From: Magicicada septendecula
Lineage: Eukaryota > Arthropoda > Insecta > Hemiptera > Cicadidae
Assembly (NCBI GenBank): GCA_034769895.1
Contig: CM068375.1
Span: 255,853,542 to 255,917,541, forward strand
Reading direction: 5' to 3'
Length of the DNA stretch: 64,000 bases
Of this stretch, positions 52,342-64,000 are shown one piece after another; position 1 is the first letter of the stretch; each line of letters starts with the position of its first letter. Both the position numbers and the translations under genes were made by a program. Below the pieces are notes generated by a model. It saw only the letters and a list, made by a program, of their open reading frames with translations. It was not told the origin of the DNA and did no database searches.

Positions 52342-53666
52342 TGTGACGATTTTAAATGTATCAAAAAATCGCACAGATTAAAATTTTTTAATTTTAATAA
52401 GTAAGAGTATCATACACCCTTAACTATACCCAGATTCCTGAATCAACTTGAAACCTTCCAGTACCAACACGCCAAGAAAAGTATTAAGTAGTGAATAATA
52501 ATAATAATTACTTAAATAATTAAAAAAATGCGACTAGAGAAATAAAGAAATCCCTAAGTCATAATAAAATAAACATAAAGTATTTATCTTCTAATTAATG
52601 AATAAATAATAATAGAAAAAGTACGAACTATTTTCTTAGTGCGTAAATACGCCCTAGCTTACTGAGCTCTCTCCCCTAAACCGTACGCGCATTCGGCCGT
52701 AGAACGTCGCAATGAGTAGACGTGAGTTTTGGTGTTGTACACATATAAGTATGTGTAAGTTCTCTAGAAGTATATCCAGCGTGAAATCTTGTTATTGTGA
52801 ATAATGTAGTGTCTAGAGTTTGTGAGAAAATATATAAATAAAATAGAAAAAGGTAGCCAACACATCTCTTAAAAACAAAATCGAATGTAAGTGTAACATA
52901 GTTAACTACTAGACTGTAGTACTGCAAAGTGAGAACTATAACTGTAATTAAAATAAAGAAAATGTGAACTACAAGAATCTGCACTAAGAAAAGTGAAATT
53001 ACAACATTTGGAACTTCAAGTAAACAACCTATCTTCGAGAGCTTCAAGTAAACTAAAAATCAACCCGATGTAGATACACCAAGAACAACGTACTCAACCC
53101 GTAGAAGACAACTGGAGATGTCCCAAGAATACAACAACAACCTCAGGTGATATCAAACCACAACTTTTGTAAATTTCCCCTTAATAAGAAGTAACAAAGA
53201 ACTTTAAAGAACTTTCGCAATGTAATGAACAAATTATCAGATTTGTATATTTTGTAATTTTGTAAGAAGTAATAGTAACCGTAATGTATATATTGATAAA
53301 TTAATAATTTTGAGAAAACTGAGACCCGGATCCGTGGTATTAAAAGTAACAGTTATATGAATAAAATTTGATATAACAAGAATAATATAATTAAGATCTT
53401 TGAAGCAGTAAAAGCACTATTTACTAAAATAACGTTCTTTAAAATCAGTAATAATGTTTGATTAATATTTCAATAGCAATAAAGAGATGTTTTAGCTAAT
53501 ACCTAGTGAGTGAATAAGTTTATGCAAACCTTGTCAGTTTCCTATATCATACTTGTTTTGTAATTTGTTAGTAAGAGTTTTACTAACAACGGCAGCTGGT
53601 TTAGTTTACTGGTAAATAATTAAACTAGTTCCCGATTTTTGTGTTGTCTTGCCAAGGGGCGGCACA
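52342..53666 (+). repeat. Gypsy 3' LTR
   Basis: Direct repeat of 44838-46162. Preceded by the purine-rich GCAGGAGGA, a likely polypurine tract, ending directly at the LTR start. Confidence 0.93.
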
Positions 53667-54095
53667 ACATAACGCGTGCAAGCCGAAAAAGTGTCCAGCG
53701 TGGATAGCGATTTGCTTCCTGTGGATCGCTGGGCAGTGTAACTGCACGTGTTTACAGGGGAACGACTCATAGACAGACTTTTCGTCTTTAGGGAATGAAA
53801 CCTCTGCAAGATGCTGAGGGTCCATGAGTGACTTCGGAGCGCTCCTTCTTTTCCGCGTGTTTGTTCTGTGAAACGTACACTGTAGATTCGCAGCTTTACT
53901 CTAAGCAACGCTCAATAGGAAATGTTGAAAATTTTTGTCCACGGTGTACCCTCATACACATTAAACCTGCTCTGATGTTTTAATTACGGACATCATAATA
54001 TTAAAACTTTGGAAACTTGAGCACTACTTAATGGAGATCAATCATTAACTTATACAAGCCATTAATTTTATGCATATTTTTTATATATTGTAACA
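53667..54095 (-). repeat. (AC)n-bearing repeat copy B, right part
   Basis: Continues copy B after the Gypsy insertion, starting with the duplicated ACAT. Words AACGCGTGCAAGCCGAAAAA and CAAGCCATTAATTTTATGCA match copy A in reverse. Confidence 0.8.
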
Positions 54096-57000
54096 TGACA
54101 GATAATCCACTTAAATCAATTACCAGATGATCATTAGTAAAAATCAAGTATATGGAATATCCAGAAAGATCCAAATGAAAACCAAATAAAAAGCACAATA
54201 TATTACCATTATAACAAGAAAAAGTAAACATAAAGAAAAAAATCTGCAACTAATATGAATGTACGACAAAATAAAACCACAGAAAACTAAAATTAAAAGA
54301 ACAATAATACCCAGGTAGGATAGGAGTAGGTAAGGAAGCTACCCAGACCAAGTAAACAGCCCAGTATAAACAACAGTAAATAATAACGAAATGGTACTGA
54401 AGAAACCAAGAATGAAGAAGGAAAATATCCAAAACAAACCCAGACCAAGTAAACAGCCCAGTATAAACAACAGTAAATAATAACGAAATGGTACTGAAGA
54501 AACCAAGAATGAAGAAGGAAAATATCCAAAACAAACAAAGATACCTGATGAACAGGGACAAGTGAAGATCACATAGAATAGAGGAAGTAGAACACGACCA
54601 ATACCCAAAAGAAACCCAATAGGGAGAAAACAAAAACCCCTAAAGAAAGTAAATGTCACTATAGAAAGTATAACACCCCAACAAACCATAAACTCATGTA
54701 AAACTAATAAAAACAAAAAGTGTTTAAAGTGCTAAGTAGAAGTGCACCCAAGAAAGTTATTGTATAATTTAAATAGACAAATCTTAACAGTTCCCCCATG
54801 GTTAAACAATTTGACATTATAAAACTATGAAAGGACTAGTGATAGTATCAAGAAATAACCAGGGACAAGTGCAAGTTATTAGATTATCATAAATAAACTT
54901 TGAGAAGGTACATGAATTACTGTACATTTAAATAACTTTAAGTGTTTTTTAAAAATAGTATCATGAATGATATTTAATCAAATAATATGGTGAAGGAGCA
55001 ATGAAGACTCTTTCTAATAAAATGCCACTGTTTATATGAGAACATTCAATGGAATAAATAGTATAAATAGATAGCTTGGAGTTAGTACATAAAGTGACGG
55101 GGAATACATCCCTAAAATTAAGAAAAACAGATAAGACTGTAACCAAATAATTTTAAGGGAGTGTTAAAAAATTTAATGGAACAAAATGTTAGGTTACAAT
55201 TTCAATATATGAACTCTATAAAAAAGATTTAGAAATAGAGATTAATCCTTGTATTTATAAAATGTTATTTTGTTTAGTAGTTTGAATTAGGAATGCCATA
55301 TCTGAATGTATATATCATTCCTATATAGTAAAATGTTTTTTTTAGAAGTTACTGTAAGTAATCAGTACAAAAAAAGGCATGATTCTAAATACCAGATTTA
55401 ATGTTACATAATTGTTATGTTTTAATTGTTTAAAATCAATACTAAAGGTTATAGTAGTAAAAGAAGAAATTATTAATGAATATTATATTAGAATAGAAGG
55501 TCAGAAAAGGGTATGAACTAACTGTATTATTAAAAACTTTGTAAGTAACAACAGATAAAATCTAGGCCAGATAGTAAATTTAGACTACATTATAATTGAC
55601 AAATCTAGTCCTACAAACCAACTAAACTGATGAAATTTATGTAAGATAAACCCACCATATAGTAATACAATGTAACTTATACTTTATAAAGATATTGTCA
55701 GAAGATAAGTAAAATTATAAATAAAAATGAAATGTATTAACTAAAATTTCAGAGGAGGAGTCATAGATAAATGAATTATATTTAAAAACAATAACTAATG
55801 AACAAAATTGCAAGAAATTAAGGAAAGATAAACAATTATATCAATCTTAGATTCAGTATAATAATAATTATATCAGAGAAAATGGCTATTATCTCGACAA
55901 GGACAGGAAACCCAAACTTAAGCCTACTTTTCCAACATGAAAGAAATATAACTTTTTTAAATAAAAACTTTGTAAAACTATATTAATTAGTATCAAAATA
56001 AGCAAAATAGATTAAAGAAACCGAATATGTATTTAGTATTTCATACAGTTAAATAATAACGAAAATATTTTCCATGTATAATGTATTCAAATAAAATGTA
56101 TCGGAAGCTAAGATAATTTGAAACAATGTATGATCTATACTAAATTGGCTAAGAATTTCAGGAGACGAAGGAAATGAGAACAGTTAATTATTATCCGCTG
56201 AAGCGAACACTTAAACGAGGTTTTGCCCCGTATAACCTATATTAATGGCGTGCGATACTTAAATCGAGTTCAGTGCAAATTTTGTAATTTTTTTAATTTG
56301 GAATTTTAACTTGAGAAGCAGTGAAAACAAACAATAAACAGTGAACTACAGATAAACAGAACCACATACACCTAAATAATTGAAATAACACCACTACAAA
56401 TAAATTTTTACTGATGAAACAAAAAGGGTTATATACGACACATTTAACCAAAGTGAAACAGACATAATAACACACATTTACACCAAGTGAACTAATAAAC
56501 ACTGCACCAGGAACACTCATTTATCTCCAGAACTAATATCCACTATTGCTGAGACGAGGAAACGGTGAAAAGGACATCTTTATTGCAAGAAATACTCGTC
56601 GAGGTGATTGACATTCAAATACGCATACTTCTGTCGGCCATTTTGATTTTCCCAGCATTCTATTCGAGGTGGAACAAATGAACGTCTAGTCTGCATTGGT
56701 TCGAATATTATACTATATAAACTTTCTATATTGATTAATAACACTGTAATTGTTAATTTTAAGACATTTTAATTGTAAATGTTATACTTTCTTGGCCCTA
56801 CCCTTCTCTGGCTATTCTAACATAACCGTTAAAAGAACAATATATTATATACACTATTAATGTAAAGTTTTTGTCGACCGGCCCTGAGTAACGAGTCGAT
56901 ACTGTTGTCAACAATCGATTACTATCGATATTTTTAATAAATTGTTAATAAACACTCTAATTCTGCAAATTGGTTGAATTTTACTTTAAATATAATTAAA

Positions 57001-57330
57001 GAATAAGTTAATTCAAGAACACGGACTAACCGAAAGGCGGTATTTACGAAAATAAGGAGCATATTGAAGAAGAAGAAGAGCCGTCTATCGACCAGTACCG
57101 GAGTTAACCATATTAACTTAGAAGTTATTCATAGAAAGTGACACCACAACACTATCAACCATAATATAATTAAAATTTTTACACCAGACAATAACAAAAA
57201 TTATTTCCTAAATACAGATAACAAAAAACCCGAAACAAATATTTTTTTAGAAAAAACAAAATTTTTATTTTAAAATACAATTTTTTTTATTTCAAATTTT
57301 AACAAATTATAACATTATTATTTTGTAACA
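54096..57330. other. Unassigned AT-rich region
   Basis: About 3.2 kb with no recognised gene. Two 97-bp tandem repeats lie at 54341-54534 (unit starting ACCCAGACCAAGTAAACAGC), which produce a repeated hydrophobic frame on the - strand. The rest shows no repeat that I could match elsewhere in the window. Confidence 0.45.
54341..54534. repeat. Two 97-bp tandem repeats
   Basis: ACCCAGACCAAGTAAACAGC at 54341 recurs at 54438, with near-identical sequence through CCAAAACAAAC. Near identity suggests a recent duplication. Confidence 0.85.
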
Positions 57331-57344
57331 ACCGGGAGGGGTTA

Positions 57345-57660
57345 TATATGTGTACAACGTTATCGGCAACAAAGAAGTAGTTTTTGTTAAAATTCCTTCC
57401 CGGGATATTTGGCCGTAGTCCAATGTTTTCTACAAAACCAGACGTTTCGGCAATGCCATCGACTTCCATCATCAGTGAAAATCGAGTGCGATAACGTGAG
57501 GTGGTATACGTTAGTGACCACAGTACTGTGGTTAAGGCTGAAGCAGTAAGTAGAAAGAAGTAGTTTCTATGGTAATATTTCATTTCGAAAATGATTTTAA
57601 ATATAAATCTTAGAATATGGAAGTCATGCATGGTTCTCCATACCGATATTTATATGTGTA
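57345..57660 (-). repeat. Hammerhead-bearing dispersed repeat, - copy
   Basis: Reverse copy of 39505-39800, starting GTACAACGTTATCGGCAACA at 57351 and ending near GGTTCTCCATACCGATATTT. The CTGATGA...GAAAC core is kept at 57444-57475 on the - strand. A further short, diverged echo lies at 58405-58440. Confidence 0.65.
57444..57475 (-). ncRNA. Hammerhead-like core (57.4 kb)
   Basis: Same core words and a similar 20-nt spacer as the 39.7-kb copy. Conservation of both core words between the two copies supports, but does not prove, a ribozyme. Confidence 0.4.
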
Positions 57661-57742
57661 ATACGTTATTGACAACAAAGAAGTAGTTTCTATGGAAACA
57701 TTTCATTTCACTTTATCAAAATTCTATATTTTTCATTTTAAT

Positions 57743-57856
57743 TTAAATCATGTGTGAGAGAATATATATCGTTCGTGGCAGGCAAGCATATCTCAATTAT
57801 GTAATGTTTACGTTTCCATTTTATTATTATGATTACCGCAATAAAAAGGCAGGCAA

Positions 57857-57920
<64 letters not shown>

Positions 57921-58180
57921 TCGCGTTTTTCTGGCCTCACTCATGTTTATTGTCTTACATTTTCACGCTTTTTAAATGGAAAGTGCCCGAAACCCACACG
58001 AACACAACGCGTGCAAGCCGAAAAAGTATCCAGCGTGAATAGCGATTTGCTTTATGTGGATCGCTGGGCAGTGTAACTGCACGTGTTTACGGAGGAACGG
58101 TTCATAGACAGACGTTTCGTCTTTAGGGAATGAACCCTCTGGAAGATGCTCAGGGTCCATGAGTGACTTCGGAGCGCTTC
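57743..58180 (-). repeat. (AC)n-bearing repeat, copy C (truncated)
   Basis: Matches copies A and B from CATGTGTGAGAG to ACTTCGGAGCGCTTC, then diverges. Contains (AC)n at 57858-57918 and the uninterrupted CCCACACGAACACAACGCG, a second empty-site equivalent. Confidence 0.75.
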
Positions 58181-58447
58181 GTAGGAGGAATGATTATCTG
58201 CGTAGTTCGGTTTCTTTATAAGAATAAAGTAAGTCTGCCTAATTTTTATGGATATAGTGACTGAAAATAACATTATATTAAACGACTACCCATAATAACA
58301 AAAATATTTATAAATAGTGAAATTAGTTTGAGGGTGGGCGATATTTTTTTAGAAATTACCGAACCGAATTCAAGTAAATTATTTTAAACATAAATATTAC
58401 AACATGGAATTCATATGGCTCTCCATACCGATTTTTTTTACGTGTTA
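58181..58447. other. Short unassigned interval before the MULE right half
   Basis: Contains a diverged echo of the hammerhead-repeat end (GGCTCTCCATACCGATTTTT, about 58418). The junction with MULE sequence is at about 58448. Confidence 0.4.
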
Positions 58448-59293
58448 TACGAACTTAAAATTCTTGTGCGAGTCAGCTACTATATGGACGGAACATTTCA
58501 ATTTTGTACACAATTTTTTCACAGCATTTTACAATTCACGGTTTCCGAAATAATCATTACTTACCACTCGTGTTTTGTGTTTTAGAAAATAAGACGACTG
58601 AATCTTACAAAAATGTGTTTTATTTAATAAAACAGGCGTGTAATTGAAAAGATTTACTTTGGAATCCCCGGAATGTGATGACTGATTCTGAGAAAACGAT
58701 ACATCGGGCACTCGAAGAAGTTTTACCTCAGTCACATGTAATTGGTTGCCGTTTTCACTTAACACAATCTTGGTGGAGAAAAATACAAAAACTTAGGTTT
58801 GGTTTGTGAATATAACAATAAGGATACCGAAATAGGAAAGTGGTTAAAATTAACATTTGGCATGATCTTTTTACAACCTGACGAAGTGGGAGACTTTTTT
58901 GCCATGGAATTAGCTGAAACAAAACCTAACGACTGTAGAGATGACGCTTATGCAGATTATTTGGTTGAAATGTATGTGGACGAAGAAGCGGAATTCCCAT
59001 CACACATCTAGGTTTCTTTATCGGCAGACAGTAACAGAACCACAAATGGCTATGAATCGTTTCATAGTCATTTTAATCAAAAATTCTACCATCCATCTTC
59101 GAATGTTTTTGTAGACGCCTTACAGAGTATACAAATGGAAACGTACATAAAAATGCAAAGTTCGGAAAAGCCGAATAAAAGCAGAAGTGAAAAACTAAGT
59201 CAGCTGCGTCAAAGAACAATAGACATGTATAGGCGACAAGATATTTCGAGGCTGCAATATGATAAAACTGTGTCTAAATGGTTCAGTGCATGA
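58448..59293 (+). pseudogene. MULE transposase, C-terminal half (DDE domain)
   Basis: Continues the MULE gene after the nest: TNLKFLCESAT, then the first catalytic Asp in MDGTFQFCTQFF (58484 on), HYLPLVFCVLENKTTESY, the second Asp in VMTDSEKTI (58676 on), and the conserved GCRFHLTQSWWRKIQKL. Later NRTTNGYESFHSHFN and VSKWFSA end at 59293. Frameshifts occur near 58490-58550 and stops at about 58807 and 59009, so the gene is dead. DDE transposases of this type cut DNA at the terminal repeats. Confidence 0.85.
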
Positions 59294-59459
59294 TACGAAA
59301 CACCACTGATTTTATTTTATAATTATTTATAAAAATATTATAAAATTACTAAAAATAAAAAATTATGAAAATAAATAAAAAAAGAATAAAAAGCATATAT
59401 TGTAGTCCCGATATGCTTGTAGATTCCTATTTTAGTTTAAAATATTGAAATAAGTTTGA

Positions 59460-59620
59460 CAAGCATTTTTAAAGTTAGTTTCACTATGCTGGGAGGGGGA
59501 CGTGTTTCCCCTCTTTCCTCTAGAATTTACCTGCCGAACCCGAGCGGAGGTGTTATATGGGATTAAAGTCATAAAATAAGACCCGAGCGGTCGAGCGGAG
59601 ATGTCGTGCGCCGTAGCCGA
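59460..59620 (-). repeat. MULE right terminal region
   Basis: Contains CCCGAGCGGAGGTG (about 59539) and TCGAGCGGAGATGTCGTGCG (59591), reverse complements of the left-end words. About 160 bp after the transposase end. Confidence 0.65.
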
Positions 59621-60504
59621 TTCTCCATTGACTACAAGAAAAAGGACATAAGAAAATCTGCGCAGAATGGAGTCGTGTCAAGTTCCGCTGTCAATATGAA
59701 AAGACAAGCAACTTCAAAAGGTGCGACGTATGACAACCTTCCTCATCTGCACCACCATCCAGCACAACAGACCGTGGTGACACAGCACAAACTGGCCAGC
59801 CTCCTTATGAGCAAGCGATGAGCAAGCGGGAAAGAATCAGACTTGGGATCTGTTGCGTAGGTTGGTAGCACAGCATCGGTAGGTCTGTTAAGTAGCGCAG
59901 CTCAGCGGAATGTAGGGCAGATACAAACTAAGGGAGCAGGTCGTTGCAACTATGGCGCGCCCGGTTACCCTTTGGGCAAAGAGCAGGAGTAGCTTGCATC
60001 GGAGCAGCTGTAGTGAACCCAACCCACTGGCGGCAGCGACGGAACCCCTCCCCGACTGACCAAAAGGGACTACGAGGAACACCGCTTCTTCCACTCAAGA
60101 CGGCCAACGGATTTTCTTAGGGCTACAAATGGTTCTGCAGTCCGATCCTACCCTGCTGTAAGGCCAGTCGGACAGTCAGCCCCGATTCCGTCTGATTCCT
60201 CGTCCCTACCGTAACATATTTGCATTTTTTGTTATTTTATTACTGAGTATGTATGTTCACATTCTATGACGTTGTCTTTGTGTTATAAGTCTCTTATCTA
60301 TTGATAATGCTTCATAAAGAAAAAAAACTCGTGATATGAGTGTTTTTCATTCATCTACGATACGTTCTTGTTTGTGTTCACGTGTTACAACAAGCCTGAA
60401 AACGTTTTCCGATATTTAGCGGTCGACACGATGTTTTCATTTGCGACGATATGTGGTGAGGAAAGTTATAAAATAAATAGACAGATATATTTTTGTTTGT
60501 TTGA
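59621..60504. other. Unassigned, GC-richer region
   Basis: No gene recognised. 59820-60210 has higher GC, with palindromic-looking words; it may be a retroposon 3' region but carries no readable domain. Confidence 0.35.
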
Positions 60505-61159
60505 CACTTTGTTGGTTGCAGACGATCAGGCTATTCTGTCGGACTCCGAAAACAGATTGCAGGTGGGTATACATTTGTTAAATTGAATCTGCAAAGACTC
60601 TGGATTGCAAATATCCACACTTAAGATCAAGGTGATGGCTTTTCGAGGAACTGATCCCATACGGGCAAAAATTGTTATAGATGGTACTGTCCTGGAACAA
60701 GTTAGCAATTTTGAATACCTGGGCTACAGTGTGTCTTATAATCCAAGCAACGACGTTGTGAATAAGTCGGGTAAGTTCAACCTTATGTGCGGGACTATTA
60801 GGGGAACCCTTAAGACAGACCTAAAATTCTACAACGCGGTGGCTCTTCCCACACTTCCTTACGGGTCTGAGAATTGGACTTTAACGAAAGGCCAGGCCAG
60901 TCGCATCAAAGCGGCTGAAATGAGATTTCTTAGGCACGTGGAAGGATATACTCTCCATGCTCATCGAAGAAAAACAGATATACGGGAGAAACTGAATATT
61001 ATGAGTATACTCGAGAGGATCGTCCAGTATCGGCTGAATTGGTGGGAATATATTTGCCGAATGAATGACTGCCGCATCCCCAAACAACTATGGAACTATA
61101 AGCTGAGGGGACGGAGAGGTATGGGACGTCCGAGGAAGCGCTGGAGTGACCAGCTCTAA
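60505..61159 (+). pseudogene. RTE-like LINE reverse transcriptase, C-terminal fragment
   Basis: Begins in the catalytic motif TLLVADDQAILSDSE (F/V-ADD box), continues after a stop as GLQISTLKIKVMAFRG, then FEYLGYSVSYN, ALPTLPYGSENWTLTK, RFLRHVEGYT and ends MGRPRKRWSDQL. This series (ADDQ.I, K.K.MAF, Y.LGY, YGSE.W, GRP..RW.D) is the C-terminal half of an RTE-type LINE ORF2. The frame is open from 60605 to 61159. The 5' truncation is typical. Confidence 0.85.
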
Positions 61160-61609
61160 TCTTTTCCTATTTGAGAGCGGAAAAAACCATCCTTGGTGTA
61201 ATCCTTGAAGATGATGATATATTTTTTACTTCTATAAAAAAATGTATACACATTTTTATATAATTTCAATAGGAAATTAAACCAGCCACCTACTCCAGTA
61301 TATGTATATGGTGGTTAGTGAATCTGCACTATACAAAAAGAGTAAACAAAATATATGCAGTAGCAATGTAGTGATGTTAAATTTACTACAATATAAGGCT
61401 CATACAACTAAATAAAACAGAATTTTCACCGATACAAACATGAAGGTGTTTAATGACCTAATCCTAAATTTATAAATCGGCAAACAAGTAAAATTTACAA
61501 CAAATAATACAGAAATTACTCAAAATTAATAACCAACATTCATATCCAAAATCTTTATTACTAAATATATAAGCTCTGGCTTGTGCCAGATGAATGCTAA
61601 ATTTCTAAT
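61160..61609. other. Non-coding spacer between LINE fragments
   Basis: AT-rich, no gene recognised. Probably the 3' UTR regions of the two converging LINE pieces. Confidence 0.4.
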
Positions 61610-63190
61610 TTAATTATGTCATCAATTCTATCTTTACCCAACCATGAAGTTTTTTACTTTTTTTTAAAAATAACTTAATTTTGTTTAACTGTTTAATATT
61701 ATCAGGTAGTAAATTAAAAACGTTTGGTCTAAGAAGTAAAAATGAGCTTCGGAACCATGAAATATTTACTTCAATTCTATCTTGTTGTTGGTTTTGGGTT
61801 CTATAACATTGATTGGAAAATATATTTGTCCAGACCGACTATAAAATATTCTCAGTACTTGATAAAGTGTCGTAGAGGTAAAATTTTACTTTGAGAAAAT
61901 AGAGAGAAAATGCTGTAACAAATCTGTTTTGAAAAGTAAGAACCCGAATTAAACAATTTTGTGTCGAGATTAAGGATCTAAGACCGCTAAGTGTAGTGAC
62001 GCCCAATAACTCAATGCCATACTGAAGCCTTGAATGAATTGAGAGCGTAATATAGAGATTTCAGCAGAGAAAAATTACATATATTTTGTAAAAAATAGAA
62101 TTGTCTTAACGTTCTTCTTAATTTGATTTTTAGTTTCTTTATGTGACTCTTCCCTGGCTTCGGATACCGTCACACTAAACACAGAAAGCCGTGCGGCATG
62201 CCTTGGTCCTGAACGTACTGTTGAGCAGAGGTTTATTTATTTTATTTATTTATGTGACTCTTCCATGTTACTTTGTTGTCGAGGATAATTCCTAAATACG
62301 TACTTAATTTCATCTACTCGTTCAATAGACGGACATGCATTTGTTATCCGATTGTGACAAGTATATATGTGGGAAATAAAATTATTCCTAAAATTAAAAC
62401 TCCTGTAAATCAAGAGCTAGAATCTTAGTTGTTATCAGTATTAACACTGCTTCAATTCCATCCACATCATTACTTAACAAAACTAAAATTTCCTAACGTT
62501 GTTATAAAGCGTTAACCATTCATTTTCTTTATACTGAAGAGCGATGTCGCCAGCAAAAGCAATAATTCTACCATGGGAATACTGAACAAGTAAGTTATTA
62601 AAAAATGTTAAGAATAGGGTTGCAGATAATACTGAACCTTGCGGGACACTGCCTGTGATTTCGCAGGCATGACTATACTGACAACCAATTCGCAGAGAGC
62701 ACCCGACCACTCGGAAAACTGGAAAACCAGTCCCTGGCCGATGCCACTAATTCCGGCTGATTCTAGTTTTTGTGCTAAAAGTTGATGATCCACAAGGTCG
62801 AAAAGTCTATAAATAAACCCTAAATTTTATAATTTTGATTTATAGCTGAATTCGTTTCCGGCATGAAGTCTAATATAGAATTTTCGATACTCTTCACTTT
62901 CGTGAAACCGTACTGCTAGCTATAAAACAACTTGGTCTTATAGAGAAATTTTAAGAATCTTGATTTTATTGCTTTCTCAATTACTTTAGCAAAACTAAAT
63001 AAAAGTACAATTAGTCTATGATTACTCATCTCCTCCTGATTTCCCTTTTTGAAGGTGGGCATTACAATGATCTGTTTAATAGTTGAAAAATATGTGTAGA
63101 AAAACTAATGTTATTTTAGCAAATAATCTACCATATTTTTTAATAATTTCACGGTGATTTCATCGAACAGTGTAGATTTTTTATTTTTAA
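61610..63190 (-). pseudogene. Jockey/CR1-like LINE reverse transcriptase, degraded
   Basis: Reading leftward: FDEITVKLLKNM, VMPTFKKGNQEEMSNHRLI (near 63050), KVIEKAIKSRFLKFL, QYGFTKVKSIENSI, VDHQLLAQKLESAGISG (about 62790-62740), TGSVPQGSVLSATLFL (62640) and the degraded catalytic box IIAFAGDIAL (Asp changed, 62560). It ends with RPNVFNLLPDNIKQLNKIK (near 61720). Order and words fit a Jockey/CR1-type ORF2. Several frameshifts and stops. A small insertion sits at 62154-62248. Confidence 0.8.
62154..62248 (+). mobile_element. Short retroposed insertion with target duplication
   Basis: A 95-bp segment ending in (TTTA)n is flanked by TATGTGACTCTTCC, found at 62140-62153 and 62251-62264. Size and A/T-rich tail fit a 5'-truncated retroposon nested in the LINE. 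Family unknown. Confidence 0.6.
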
Positions 63191-63635
63191 GGATTGTAGA
63201 GTTGTAGTCGCGAAGATCGTATTCTGTTGTGTAATTATATTATACTACACTTGGGTATCAGCAGTATCCAGTATAGTAGTAAACAGGACAGTAGGGCTAC
63301 GACAATGCTGAGGTTTGAGTGACCAAAGTCGCATTGAAAAATGAAGTTGTCTTCGTTGCAACGTAACTTAGGTGCGTATCGCGCCAACAAACGTTGCACA
63401 AACGTAGTGGCAACTTTTCAGTTTTCAGGCGTTCAGCGGAGTTGCCTACTGCTTACTTATATTAGATAACAATTCTTTTTTTTTTCGCTCTGGGCTTTGC
63501 GGTTGTGCGTCTCAGAGACGAACCGCTCGGTATCTGAGTTCCGAGCTACCTTCTGGAGCTCCTGCCTCGTGGCCCTGCCCAAGTGGGGCGTGTGCTCTAT
63601 AGCAGGCCGATTCTCGGCTGTTGTGCTAGCCTACA
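63191..63635. other. Unassigned interval
   Basis: No recognised coding sequence. GC content rises toward 63500, where the LINE sequence of the right edge begins. Confidence 0.4.
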
Positions 63636-64000
63636 CTAGCGCAGTATACACCGAGGGCGTTTCCACGAATCACCTGGACGTATACGGTATCTTCCCAGCC
63701 CAGTCACTAGAGGATTGCCTGGGAACCTCGCCGCATGTGCATAAAATTTGCGTGCAAGCCGCCTGAATGTGTCGTCTAAGGAGCGGACCCCAAGTCCTCT
63801 CCTTAGAAGGCGAGATGAAAAGCGACGGGGGACTTTGGCCGCTAGCCGAAGACCCCTGTCGAGGACGCTCTGCAACTTCTTTTTATGCATTGCGGCGAGG
63901 TAACCCCAGACCGGACAGGCGTAGGTAATGACCGGCAGCAGATACGCGCCGACGATCATCCTGCCCAATTTCCTGGTCATGGCTGAGCTGATCAGGAGTG
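63636..64000 (-). pseudogene. Jockey-like LINE ORF2 C-terminal region, runs off the window
   Basis: The - strand frame is open to the window edge and reads LISSAMTRKLGRMIVGAYLL, then TYACPVWGYLAAMHKKKLQ, LRLAAKVPRRF, LARKFYAHAA and NPLVTGLGRYRI. The P.ITYACPVWG..A..H..KLQ block is typical of the post-RT region of Jockey-type LINEs. High GC compared with the neighbourhood suggests a younger insertion. The 5' part lies outside the window. Confidence 0.8.

Larger units (their letters stand above)
44838..53666 (+). mobile_element. Ty3/Gypsy LTR retrotransposon, young, nearly intact
   Basis: An 8829-bp element with two 1325-bp LTRs, both TGTGACG...GGCGGCACA, flanked by a 4-bp duplication ACAT (44834-44837 and 53667-53670). 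The LTRs differ at about four positions by eye, so insertion is recent. It encodes Gag-protease and RT-RNase H-integrase in one frame, interrupted only by a TAA at 49150. No env. It inserted into copy B of the (AC)n-bearing repeat. Confidence 0.93.

Noticed and set aside
54250..54716. Hydrophobic 127-aa frame on the - strand
   Set aside because: It is created by the 97-bp tandem repeat in AT-rich DNA. No homology features seen.
59606..60110. Short frames on both strands in the GC-richer block
   Set aside because: No domain and no conserved motif. Likely non-coding repeat sequence.

Overview
The window looks like transposon-dense, AT-rich arthropod (probably insect) DNA. I base this on the element mix: Maverick/Polinton, Helitron, Penelope-like, MULE with FLYWCH finger, Ty3/Gypsy and Jockey/CR1/R1/RTE-like LINE pieces, plus long (AC)n runs. 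I see no convincing host cellular gene and no rRNA or tRNA gene. Nearly every coding stretch belongs to a mobile element.

Layout. Positions 1-6455 are mostly non-coding, with one 5'-truncated LINE insertion (4723-5111) flanked by a 15-bp target duplication. Positions 6456-25049 are a complete Maverick/Polinton of the adintovirus type, 18.6 kb. It has inverted terminal repeats, AG...CT ends and a perfect 6-bp target duplication (GTTATT). On the + strand it carries, in order: a BIR protein, a P-loop kinase-like protein, a secreted matrix metalloproteinase, two small ORFs, a tandem-BIR protein, a retrovirus-type integrase with chromodomain, the packaging ATPase, a DUF8207-like protein, a fibre-like repeat protein, a phospholipase A2 protein, an adenain-like protease, the penton-like minor capsid protein, a 52-aa ORF, the major capsid protein (one frameshift) and a conserved unknown. 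Three genes follow on the - strand (Pro-rich small protein, unknown, dUTPase). A protein-primed DNA polymerase B (two frameshifts) runs rightward from a shared divergent promoter region.

The element reads as an endogenous virus. Integrase handles insertion; PolB and dUTPase handle replication; ATPase, protease, penton, MCP, PLA2 and fibre-like protein form the virion module, packed with 4-nt overlaps. A left-end module (two BIR proteins, metalloproteinase, kinase-like protein) looks like host-interaction cargo.

Positions 25056-31640 hold a decayed Helitron. Positions 31640-33711 hold a 5'-truncated Penelope-like element with RT, GIY-YIG nuclease and a hammerhead-like core. LINE fragments lie at 35.7-36.8 kb. 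From about 37165 to 59620 there is one MULE whose transposase gene is split by a 20.5-kb nest of younger insertions: two copies of a TIR-bounded minisatellite element, two oppositely oriented hammerhead-bearing fragments, three copies of an (AC)n-bearing repeat, and a young Ty3/Gypsy element (44838-53666) with near-identical LTRs. The Gypsy target site is recognisable in a paralogous copy of the repeat it hit. The right edge (60505-64000) holds fragments of at least three LINEs.

Limits: family assignments come from motifs read by eye. No database search or structure prediction was possible.
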